64,000 nt of DNA from Rhabdobacter roseus (GTDB lineage Bacteria; Bacteroidota; Bacteroidia; Cytophagales; Spirosomataceae). The notes below the pieces were generated by a model. It worked only from the letters and a program-made list of their open reading frames with translations, did not search any database and was not told where the DNA came from. This document shows positions 26,911 through 33,494 of the stretch, one piece after another (position 1 is the stretch's first letter; each line of letters begins with the position of its first letter). The position numbers and the translations under genes were made by a program. The stretch lies in assembly GCF_014202275.1 (NCBI RefSeq), contig NZ_JACHGF010000010.1, positions 124,001 to 188,000 on the forward strand. The letters are read 5' to 3'.

Positions 26911-26925
26911 CCTTCAAGTATGCCA
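26911..26925 (-). promoter_or_regulatory. Possible sigma-54 promoter of the kdp operon
   Basis: On the minus strand TGGCATACTTGAAGG partly matches TGGCAC-N5-TTGC: the -24 GG is present and the -12 position shows GG rather than GC. The presence of a sigma-54 activator gene next door makes this worth noting, but the match is weak. Confidence 0.25.
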
Positions 26926-27002
26926 ATTTCCATTCCCTAATTCTGATCGAATGGGTACTTTGTTATGAATCAGATAATTGCAAGTAGCGGGGGGGCCGCC
27001 GA

Positions 27003-27034
27003 AAGAAAAAAGCCCTTTCAAAATGAAAGGGCTT
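27003..27034 (-). terminator. Intrinsic terminator of the sigma-54 regulator gene
   Basis: AAGCCCTTTCA (27010-27020) pairs perfectly with TGAAAGGGCTT (27024-27034) around a 3-nt loop, followed on the minus strand by TTTTTT. It separates the regulator transcript from the kdp operon. Confidence 0.85.
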
Positions 27035-27060
27035 ATCGTAGCGTTTTGAAAGGGGTACTT

Positions 27061-28410
27061 TTAGCTCAGGTTATACTCAGCCAGCTTTCGGTAAAGGGTA
27101 GTAAGGGCAATGCCCAGCAGCTCGGCGGCCTTGGTTTTGTTGCCATGGGCGTGTTGCAGTACCAGCTCAATATGCTTTTTCTCGGCCGCGGCTAAGGCAA
27201 AGTTAGAAAGTGACGAAGGCTCGGGCGAAGACGACGTACGGAAGGCTTGTAATTCAAACGGTAGGGTATCGGGGGTAAGCGTCTCGGAAGCCGCTAAGAT
27301 CACGCTGCGCTCGATGACATTTTTTAGCTCCCGGATATTTCCGGGCCAGGTATGGCGTTTCAGCGCGTGCAGGTAGTCATGGGTGTACGAAGTGATTTTT
27401 TTATTGGTTTTGGCGGCAAACCAGGTTTGAAAGTACCTAAGAAGAGGTTCCAGATCGGCCGTTCGTTCGCGTAGGGGAGGGAGCTCGATCTGAAATACCG
27501 ACAAGCGGTAGTACAAATCTTCCCGAAAGTGCCCCGCCTGGATTTCCTGGAGCAGATGGCGGTGCGTAGCCGCCACAATACGCACATCTACCCGCGTGGG
27601 CTTACTTTCGCCGATTTTGATAAACTCTCCGTTTTCCAGGGCCCTTAGCACCTTGGCCTGCAGGTCCAGGGGCATTTCTCCAATTTCGTCCAAAAAGAGG
27701 GTGCCTTTATGAGCGGCCTCCATGAGCCCTTTTTTGTCCTTAAGAGCTCCGGTAAAGGCCCCGGCTTTGTAGCCAAACATCTCACTCTCTAGTAAGTCCT
27801 TGCCGAAGGCCGAGCAGTTGATGGCAACGAAGGGGTGGGCTTGGCGCAGGCTTGCTTGGTGAATGGCCTGCGCAAAAACTTCTTTTCCGGTTCCGGTTTC
27901 TCCCGTTAAGAGCACGGTGGTGCTGGTAGAAGCTACTTTTTCGGCTAGGGTAATTACCGACCGGATGGCCGCAGAATGGCCTATGATGGACGCAAAGGAA
28001 TGTTTTTCGCCTAATTGCTTTTCTAACTGCTGGACTCTGCGGGCCAGCTCCACCTTTTCCACGGCCCGGTAGAGGAGCGGAATGATTTTGTTGTTGTCGT
28101 CGCCTTTGGTGAGGTAGTCAAAGGCCCCGTTTTTAATGGCTTGTACGCCGTCGGGAATGTTTCCGTAGGCCGTCAGCAGGATGATCTCCGTGAGCGGATA
28201 CGTCGCTTTGATTTGCTTCACCAGCTCTACCCCGTACGCATCGGGTAGTTTAACGTCACAGAGCACCACGTCGATATCCGTTCTTTCGAGCTGCTTCCAG
28301 GCCGCTTTGGCGTTCTCGGCCTGCAGCAGCTCGAAGCCTTCCAGACTAATGATCCGGGCCAACAGGGAACGAAGCTTTTCTTCGTCGTCGATTAGTAGTA
28401 TTTTTTTCAA
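27061..28410 (-). CDS. Sigma-54-dependent response regulator (NtrC family)
   Basis: 449 residues: receiver domain (LIDDEEK; phospho-acceptor Asp in VVLCDVKLPDAYG), AAA+ domain with Walker A GETGTGKEVFAQA, the sigma-54-contact loop GAFTGA and Walker B TLFLDEIGEM, and a C-terminal Fis-type helix-turn-helix (KTKAAELLGIALTTLYRKL). The start codon is TTG; no in-frame ATG lies just upstream. It takes the place of KdpE in this locus and probably activates kdp in response to the HAMP-PAS kinase. Confidence 0.92.
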   Translation of the reverse strand: MKKILLIDDEEKLRSLLARIISLEGFELLQAENAKAAWKQLERTDIDVVLCDVKLPDAYGVELVKQIKATYPLTEIILLTAYGNIPDGVQAIKNGAFDYLTKGDDNNKIIPLLYRAVEKVELARRVQQLEKQLGEKHSFASIIGHSAAIRSVITLAEKVASTSTTVLLTGETGTGKEVFAQAIHQASLRQAHPFVAINCSAFGKDLLESEMFGYKAGAFTGALKDKKGLMEAAHKGTLFLDEIGEMPLDLQAKVLRALENGEFIKIGESKPTRVDVRIVAATHRHLLQEIQAGHFREDLYYRLSVFQIELPPLRERTADLEPLLRYFQTWFAAKTNKKITSYTHDYLHALKRHTWPGNIRELKNVIERSVILAASETLTPDTLPFELQAFRTSSSPEPSSLSNFALAAAEKKHIELVLQHAHGNKTKAAELLGIALTTLYRKLAEYNLS

Positions 28411-28562
28411 ACTGGTAGTGGCTAGCGGAAGAGGCTTTATGTTGATGACGCAAAGGTAGCGAAGTTCTCAGTGGATGAGCGCATCCTACCTCGCCACCCC
28501 GGGGAGCCCCACCGCATCCGGAAGGCTCCGAAAATACCAGGACCTGTTCCGCATCTTTTTGA

Positions 28563-28635
28563 ACCTACTAGCTCACTAAATACATACAAAAAGTACTACC
28601 GTGCCGCGTCTGCAAAACTTTCGTATATTTAGGAT
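28563..28635 (+). repeat. Cassette leader copy L2 (shortened)
   Basis: ACATACAAAAAGTACTACC, TCTGCAAAACTTTCGTATAT and TTTA match the 3' part of L1 and L3. TATATTTA (28624-28631) is again 3 nt before the cassette junction, here TTTGTAGGAC. Confidence 0.7.
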
Positions 28636-29229
28636 TTGTAGGACATTCAAAAACAGGTTTGCCAATGAACCCTCCAATCCGGACGCTGGAAGAGCAAAAG
28701 AATGAGTTTAAAAGCAGAAAACTACTGGCTACGCCACTTGCCGGATTACTGGCTTGGCTTATCGTTGGCCTGGGCGGTATTTTTCTATCTCCTACGGGTA
28801 AAGTTTGGGTATTGTTTATTGCGACAGGAAGCATCGTGTATCTAGGTATGTTCATATCGAAATTTACGGGCGAGAACTTCCTCGACAAAGACAAGCCTAA
28901 AAACACCTTTGATAAACTCTTCTTTTCCACCGTTGGCCAAGCTGTGCTGGTTTATGCCATCGCCATCCCATTTTTTCTTTATGATTACACTTCCCTGCCG
29001 CTCACAGTAGGAATCCTAACGGGATTGATGTGGCTGCCCGTGAGCTGGCTCATTGACCACTGGGTAGGTATTTTCCATGCGGTTGGAAGAACAGCCCTTG
29101 TACTAACTCTTTGGTATATAGTGCCCCAGCACCGGTTTGTGGCCATCCCCTTTGCCATAGTGGGCATCTATATAGTAACGATTGCAATTTTGATGAACAG
29201 AAAGATCTGAAGCTATAAAGTCCTACAAC
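28636..29229 (+). mobile_element. Integron-like cassette (DUF7010 membrane protein)
   Basis: Starts TTGTAGGAC and ends with the exact complement GTCCTACAAC at 29220-29229. A truncated second copy begins at exactly the same base (31539) behind element E5, showing that the unit moved with defined ends. The right part of its own palindrome seems lost in 29230-29400. Confidence 0.7.
28665..29210 (+). CDS. DUF7010-type integral membrane protein
   Basis: 181 residues from the ATG at 28665 (a TTG lies two codons upstream). About six hydrophobic helices, with RTLEEQKNEFKSRKLLATPL before the first and FISKFTGENFLD in the first loop. I recognise the layout as the uncharacterised DUF7010 family, often annotated simply as hypothetical membrane protein. 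GC content is higher than in the neighbouring cassettes, nearer to the host. A truncated duplicate occurs at 31539-31738. Confidence 0.7.
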   Translation: MNPPIRTLEEQKNEFKSRKLLATPLAGLLAWLIVGLGGIFLSPTGKVWVLFIATGSIVYLGMFISKFTGENFLDKDKPKNTFDKLFFSTVGQAVLVYAIAIPFFLYDYTSLPLTVGILTGLMWLPVSWLIDHWVGIFHAVGRTALVLTLWYIVPQHRFVAIPFAIVGIYIVTIAILMNRKI

Positions 29230-29639
29230 ATCCGTTTACTTCAGTAGCGGAGGAAGAACGTGCTATGAATCAAAAAGCTTGGTCAACTTTAATGATCCGT
29301 GAATTAGCTTATAAAGTTAGGTAAGCGACAAAATTCCTTCTATTTGATTGGAGAAGAGTTATTAGGTCATTTGCTCCCTCGTTGGTCGTAGTTTTCAATT
29401 ACGTCCTGGTGTTACGCGGTCTCTGACCGAAGTGCCAGTTGGCGAGCACTAGCCTCGGTTGGAGACCGAAGATGCACAAACGTAGTGGAATGCCGTCCAA
29501 TGGGGTGCCGACCGGAAAGAGACCGCTCTGGGGCGGGAAAAGTATCCTTTGACACTTCAAAGAACGGAAGTATCCCCTCAGTGAAGCCTCATCCAGTACA
29601 TCCTGAACACTTACAAAATGTAAACCAATTTTATTATTA
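29230..29639. other. Gene-free region with remnant sequence and a dispersed repeat
   Basis: After the cassette end there is AT-rich DNA without a supported gene, then the 106-bp repeat at 29405-29510. Nothing else was recognised. Confidence 0.5.
29405..29510. repeat. 106-bp dispersed repeat, copy 1
   Basis: CCTGGTGTTACGCGGTCTCT ... CAGTTGGCGAGCACTAGCCT ... recurs at 33130-33234 with about 85 percent identity by eye. It has internal dyad symmetry (CGGTCTCTGACCGA and CGGTTGGAGACCGA), so it may fold as RNA. The two copies bracket most of the second island. Confidence 0.75.
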
Positions 29640-29863
29640 GCCGCATCATCACTGTTAAGTTGAACGACTTCCAAATCCTGACTCGCAGCCGCTCGGCGCT
29701 GCTGCCCATTCGGGAGGGTACCTTTTTTGAGCAAGGTATTGCCTACGAGCTGCTGGAAGAGAACTCCCCTCTGCCGCGGCCCGTGCGGCGGCTGGGCGTG
29801 TCGCTCTCCAACCTGGAAGACACCCACCCCTACGAAGGCAAGCAACTCACGCTGAGCTTTTAA
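29640..29863 (+). pseudogene. Duplicated 3' fragment of dinB
   Basis: Encodes LNDFQILTRSRSALLPIREG through YEGKQLTLSF, nearly identical to the last ~68 codons of dinB (9868-10071), including the stop codon. No upstream polymerase domains are present. Sequence after the stop also matches the DNA after dinB (GGTACTTG.GCAAGCC, then the 112-bp leader), so the whole dinB-tail-plus-leader block was duplicated. Confidence 0.9.
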
Positions 29864-30079
29864 GGTACCCTGTGGGAGAAAACGCTGTGTCATTATTTTG
29901 GGATAGGGTACCTTCATTTTCTTTTGGGGAAGCGAGCGGAGGGTACTTGGGCAAGCCATAAATTCCTAAAAAATAGAACTATCTTGTGCAGCAAAGGCGA
30001 AAAGAGAATGACTTATCTGAATTTGAAGAGAATGACTTATCTAAACTTGATAGGGATGTCTAACACCTAATTTTCTTTG

Positions 30080-30191
30080 ATCCTATTAGCTTACTCAATA
30101 AAATAAGTACGGCACGTAAAATTCAATATTTTATAGTTATAGTACAAATAAATACAAAAAGTACTGCAAAACTTGCGTATATTTACGAGTT
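30080..30191 (+). repeat. Cassette leader copy L3 (attI-like), full length
   Basis: 112 bp matching L1 (10270-10381) along its whole length, with GTACAAATAAATACAAAAA, AGTACT and GCGTATATTTACGAGTTA. TATATTTA at 30178-30185 lies 3 nt before the junction GTTATGTGCC. As after dinB itself, it follows the dinB 3' end. Confidence 0.85.
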
Positions 30192-31538
30192 ATGTGCCAT
30201 TATAGACAGACAAAACCGTTTAACAAGACAAGAATTTAATGAATATATTATACAACAACTCTATTTGTAATTCCTCTATTTTGGGTTATCATCCAAAATT
30301 CACAAAAGAACAGGAACAACAAATATTCGCAACTTTTTTTGAGCAACTACTTTTGTTCGATTGCATTGTAATAAGCACGGATAAAGACAACTTTTCATTA
30401 ACATTTTTAATTTCAAGACTTGGACTTGAAACAGTTGAAAGATTAATAAGAAGTGGTTATATAAAATTTAGTATAAAGTCAGCAATAATTGTAACAGGAA
30501 CTGGACATCAAAAAGAAGACGGAAGTATTGACGAAAGTGTTATTTATTCACAACCTCCAATAGTTGGTGGAGTTTTAGGTGACGCTGAGCTTGACCCCGA
30601 AAAAAATGCTTTTAGAGCTTTAAGTCGATTTGAAATTGATAAAAAAAGAAGAAACAAACTAATTGATAAAATCGCAAAATCATATTTGTCAACAGATAAT
30701 ATGAAAATTGGAGTTGATACGACAGATTTTATTTTAAATTCCTATCAACAAAACCATTTAGAACACCTCGGGTTACCTTTTTTAAAAGACCCACAAGATT
30801 TAGACATTGAAGAAAGACGAAAACTTTTAGACTTGGCAAATTCAATACTTGAAGCAGGTATTATTTCAAAAAATGGTTTTAAAAGCTATAACAACTACGG
30901 AGAATTTGAAATTGCAGAAAAGAGTTTTGAAAATATTGGAAAAGCGTACAATATAAGCTCTAATGTATCAGAAATACTAAAAATTGAAAACACACCAGAT
31001 TTAAGACAAATATTTTTAAATAATCAATTTGAGGTTGATGATATTTTTAAATTGCGACATCTTAAAACGGCAAAATATTTTAGAAAATGGATAAATGAAG
31101 TAGGTGAAAATGCTAATTCAAATGAAGTTACAGAAGCCTATCTAGCTGAAATAAAAGAAGCCAAATCATTTTTTAATACCACAAAAGGAAAAATAATAAA
31201 AAACACTTTTATGTATGGAGCGACATCTGGATTAGGAATGTTAATTGCTGGACAAGTAGGTGCGGTTGTTGGTGGGGTAATAAAACCGTTCGTTGAGCCA
31301 GCCGTTGACTATGGACTTGGTTTAATTGAAGAATTTACTGTTGACGGACTGTTTGCTGGTAAAACGCCCAAAATATATATTGACAAACTTAAAGACGAGA
31401 TAAAATAATGGCACATAACAGCAGTTTGGCAAAATGGCGGGTTCAGTGCTAAATTCAACGATAGTTCTTCGATTGAACTCTTGTGCAAAACTGAACATTT
31501 GTGCTTCGATTTCCGCCACTGCGCCAAGCGCCAAACCG
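30190..31538 (+). mobile_element. Integron-like cassette (389-residue unknown protein)
   Basis: Starts at GTTATGTGCCATTAT (30189-30203) and its 3' element starts with the exact 15-bp complement ATAATGGCACATAAC (31405-31419). It holds one AT-rich gene, whose stop codon lies within the terminal inverted sequence, and element E5. Confidence 0.75.
30239..31408 (+). CDS. Cassette-borne hypothetical protein, 389 residues
   Basis: I do not recognise the family. Mostly soluble and helical, with a Lys/Glu/Asn-rich composition, a central IDKKRRNKLIDKIAKSYL helix and, near the C-terminus, a glycine-rich hydrophobic segment (YGATSGLGMLIAGQVGAVVGGV) that could insert into a membrane. No catalytic motif stands out. 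A defence or toxin role would be a guess; single-gene cassettes often carry such functions. The leader box TATATTTA lies about 54 nt upstream. Confidence 0.65.
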   Translation: MNILYNNSICNSSILGYHPKFTKEQEQQIFATFFEQLLLFDCIVISTDKDNFSLTFLISRLGLETVERLIRSGYIKFSIKSAIIVTGTGHQKEDGSIDESVIYSQPPIVGGVLGDAELDPEKNAFRALSRFEIDKKRRNKLIDKIAKSYLSTDNMKIGVDTTDFILNSYQQNHLEHLGLPFLKDPQDLDIEERRKLLDLANSILEAGIISKNGFKSYNNYGEFEIAEKSFENIGKAYNISSNVSEILKIENTPDLRQIFLNNQFEVDDIFKLRHLKTAKYFRKWINEVGENANSNEVTEAYLAEIKEAKSFFNTTKGKIIKNTFMYGATSGLGMLIAGQVGAVVGGVIKPFVEPAVDYGLGLIEEFTVDGLFAGKTPKIYIDKLKDEIK

Positions 31539-31544
31539 TTGTAA
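31413..31544 (+). repeat. attC-like palindromic element E5
   Basis: Left arm TAACAGCAGTTTGGC...TGGCGG and right arm CCGCCACTGCGCCAAGCGCC-AAACCGTTG are complementary with one bulge. The centre holds GTTCTTCGATTGAACTCTTG, as in E2 and E6. The element closes one cassette and its final GTTGTAA opens the truncated copy of the DUF7010 cassette. Confidence 0.8.
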
Positions 31545-31738
31545 GACATTCAAAAACAGGTTTGCAAATTACCCATCCAATCAGGACGCTGGAAGAGCAA
31601 AAGAATGAGTTTAAAAGCAGAAAGCTACTGGCTACGCCACTTGCCGGATTACTGGCTTGGCTTATCGTTAGCCCTGGCGGCATTTTTCTATCTCCTACGG
31701 ATAACATTTGAGTATTGTTTATTGCGACAGGAAGCATC
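31539..31738 (+). pseudogene. Truncated copy of the DUF7010 cassette
   Basis: About 200 bp, roughly 93 percent identical by eye to 28636-28833. It reads THPIRTLEEQKNEFKSRKLL then a frame break after SPTDNI, and ends in GAAGCATCGTG, where a leader fragment takes over. Identity starts precisely at the TTGTARGAC cassette boundary. Confidence 0.85.
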
Positions 31739-31745
31739 GTGTTAT

Positions 31746-31764
31746 CTTTCGTATATTTAAGAGT
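31746..31764 (+). repeat. Cassette leader fragment L4
   Basis: CTTTCGTATATTTAAGAGT repeats the terminal part of the leaders. TATATTTA (31752-31759) is 3 nt before the junction GTTAGCTAAAA and probably drives the RidA-like gene. Confidence 0.6.
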
Positions 31765-31801
31765 TAGCTAAAATCTTTTACAAATATTACGATTAAATTA
31801 A

Positions 31802-32245
31802 ATGAATATGAAATACATTATCCTACTTCCGTTTTTATTATTTTTTTCTAATACTTTTTCCCAAGAAAAAAAAGTTAAAAAAGAAAAATGGCATTGGAAT
31901 AACAACAATATAAAACAAGATACAATTGCGGGTTATTGTCAAGTTTTAAAAATTGATAATGTCCTTTATATTTCAGGTGCTGTAACAAATGATATTACTC
32001 CGGAAGGAATTACATCAGTTTATAACGATTTAAAAGCTTCATTAGCAAGTTTTGGAGCAACCTTTGCCAATGTTGTGAAAGAAAATCTATATACAACAGA
32101 TATTGAAGAAATGAAAAAATTTAATTACGTCAGAAAGAAATTTTATGGCAATGATTTTCCCGCAGCTACTTGGGTTCAGATACAAAGATTGTATATGCCA
32201 AAAGCTAAATTAGAAGTTGAGTTAATAGCACATCTGCCAAAATAA
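31802..32245 (+). CDS. Secreted RidA/YjgF-like protein lacking the catalytic Arg
   Basis: 147 residues with signal peptide MNMKYIILLPFLLFFSNTFSQ. The Rid fold is visible in LKIDNVLYISGAVTND, VYNDLKASLASFGATFANVV and a C-terminal KAKLEVELIAHLPK. Canonical RidA enamine deaminase has Arg in the PAR.CVEV segment; here that stretch reads FPAATWVQIQRL, so the key Arg is missing and deaminase activity is doubtful. Rid proteins are normally cytosolic, which makes an exported one odd. AT-rich; the cassette ends are TTAGCT and AGCTAA. Confidence 0.75.
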   Translation: MNMKYIILLPFLLFFSNTFSQEKKVKKEKWHWNNNNIKQDTIAGYCQVLKIDNVLYISGAVTNDITPEGITSVYNDLKASLASFGATFANVVKENLYTTDIEEMKKFNYVRKKFYGNDFPAATWVQIQRLYMPKAKLEVELIAHLPK

Positions 32246-32262
32246 TTTACAAGAAAGGCTTC

Positions 32263-32402
32263 AGCTAATAAGGAATTACCAAAGTGGGAATTAATGGCTT
32301 CGATTGGACATTTCAGCAACGTTCAATTTTTGCCCTTCGATTGAACTATACTGCTAAACATTCCCGCCTTCGTCAATACCAAAACCGCTGGCATGTATAA
32401 GT
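32263..32402 (+). repeat. attC-like palindromic element E6 (degenerate)
   Basis: Begins with CAGCTAAT, nearly complementary to the cassette start GTTAGCT, and ends CATTCCCGCCTTCGTCAATA then CCAAAACCGCTGGCATGTAT. The centre has CCTTCGATTGAACTATACTG as in E2/E5. The terminal core is GTATAAG rather than GTTRRRY, so it may be decayed. Confidence 0.55.
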
Positions 32403-32427
32403 GCAAAGAGACTATAAATAATAGATT

Positions 32428-32961
32428 ATGAACCAGATAGAGAGTTTAAATCAGCCAAACAACGGAATAATAAAAAGACCAACGGCAATTACTGTCATAT
32501 GTGTTTTTGGATTCATTGGAGTTGGATTATCTATTCCTATGATTTTCTCAGAATTTGCGAGGCAAATAGGTTCCTGGTTTCCTTCATACGCAGGTTTTGT
32601 AACAACCGTGAATTTAATTTGTATGGTAGGATTATGGCGAACGAAAAAGTGGGGGCTTTATATATATTCTGTTCTTGTTCTAATTAATCAAATTGTTTTG
32701 ATCACAAAAGAAGAGTGGAATGTTCTAATCTTGATAGTTCAGGGAATTATTATTTTAATTGCCTTATATCATTTGCAACCTAGCACTAGGCCAACATACA
32801 ATCAAGTTGCCTTATACCTCAAAAGAAAAGCATGGGCAATTATAGTAGCCTATATGGTTGGAATACACAATTTCTATAGAGAGGAACAAAAAGATCCTAT
32901 AGAGATTGTTTACACTATAGACAACATCGAAGAACAGGAAAATGCTGAACCTGAAGATTAA
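32428..32961 (+). CDS. Cassette-borne hypothetical membrane protein, 177 residues
   Basis: About four hydrophobic helices (residues roughly 17-40, 52-70, 75-92, 97-115), with RTKKWGLYIYSVLVLINQIV in the middle and an acidic C-terminal tail (IDNIEEQENAEPED). I do not recognise the family beyond small integral membrane proteins. AT-rich relative to the host and last gene of the second island. No complementary cassette end is visible behind it. Confidence 0.65.
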   Translation: MNQIESLNQPNNGIIKRPTAITVICVFGFIGVGLSIPMIFSEFARQIGSWFPSYAGFVTTVNLICMVGLWRTKKWGLYIYSVLVLINQIVLITKEEWNVLILIVQGIIILIALYHLQPSTRPTYNQVALYLKRKAWAIIVAYMVGIHNFYREEQKDPIEIVYTIDNIEEQENAEPED

Positions 32962-33129
32962 GATAGCCTTGAACAAACAACAGGTAGTAACGATCGCCAC
33001 ATCGCCAATGCTTTATCGTACCTGTAAGCCTAAATGACCGTAAATCTACTATGAACTTTAAAGGAGGAGTAATAACTATCGGTTCCCTACTTTGGGAGGA
33101 AACCCTCGTTAGGCGGTACTCCGCTACGC

Positions 33130-33234
33130 CCTGGTGTCACGCGGTCTGTGACCGAAGTACCAGTTGGCGAGCACTAGCCTCGGTTGGAGACCTAAGACGC
33201 ACAGACGTAGCGGATAATGTCCAACGGAGTGCCG
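33130..33234. repeat. 106-bp dispersed repeat, copy 2
   Basis: 105 bp matching 29405-29510 (CCTGGTGTCACGCGGTCTGT ... CAGTTGGCGAGCACTAGCCT ... GGAGTGCCG), with the same internal dyads. Confidence 0.75.
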
Positions 33235-33352
33235 CCCAGCCGTAAACTACGCTTAGCAGCACTCAAAGTACCCTCCGTCACTCCAAACAACCCAAAGTAC
33301 CCCTCTAGCACAGCCGCCCGCTCTGGGCAGCTCATGAACTTCTCGTCAACAT

Positions 33353-33417
33353 CCCGCGAAAAATGACTATTTTCAGCCCCGAAAGGCAGTCCGCGTTTAT
33401 ATTTGCGTGAAAGGTAC
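33353..33417. repeat. 65-bp flank repeat, copy 2
   Basis: Same length as 18139-18203 and sharing CCCGCGAAAAATGACTATTT, CAGCCCCGAAAGGC and GTGAAAGGTAC. It lies right of the second island just as copy 1 lies right of the first. Confidence 0.8.
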
Positions 33418-33494
33418 TTTGCGTTTGGCCAAGTACCGGCACCGGGTCCGAACGCGGACGAAGTTTAAACCCAACGAATTCCATTAACAAACCT

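Larger units (their letters stand above)
32962..33494. other. Gene-free junction right of the second cassette island
   Basis: Returns from AT-rich to native composition. It contains the second copies of the 106-bp repeat (33130-33234) and of the 65-bp flank repeat (33353-33417). Short open frames here overlap the repeats and are not supported. Confidence 0.6.

Noticed and set aside
26965..27195. 76-codon plus-strand frame between kdp and its regulator
   Set aside because: It covers a terminator hairpin and the 3' end of the regulator on the opposite strand.
29399..29959. 186-codon minus-strand frame across the dinB fragment
   Set aside because: It runs antisense through a repeat and the dinB fragment and mirrors the antisense frame of dinB itself.
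33051..33245. 64-codon plus-strand frame in the right junction
   Set aside because: It lies almost wholly inside the 106-bp dispersed repeat and has no protein-like features.
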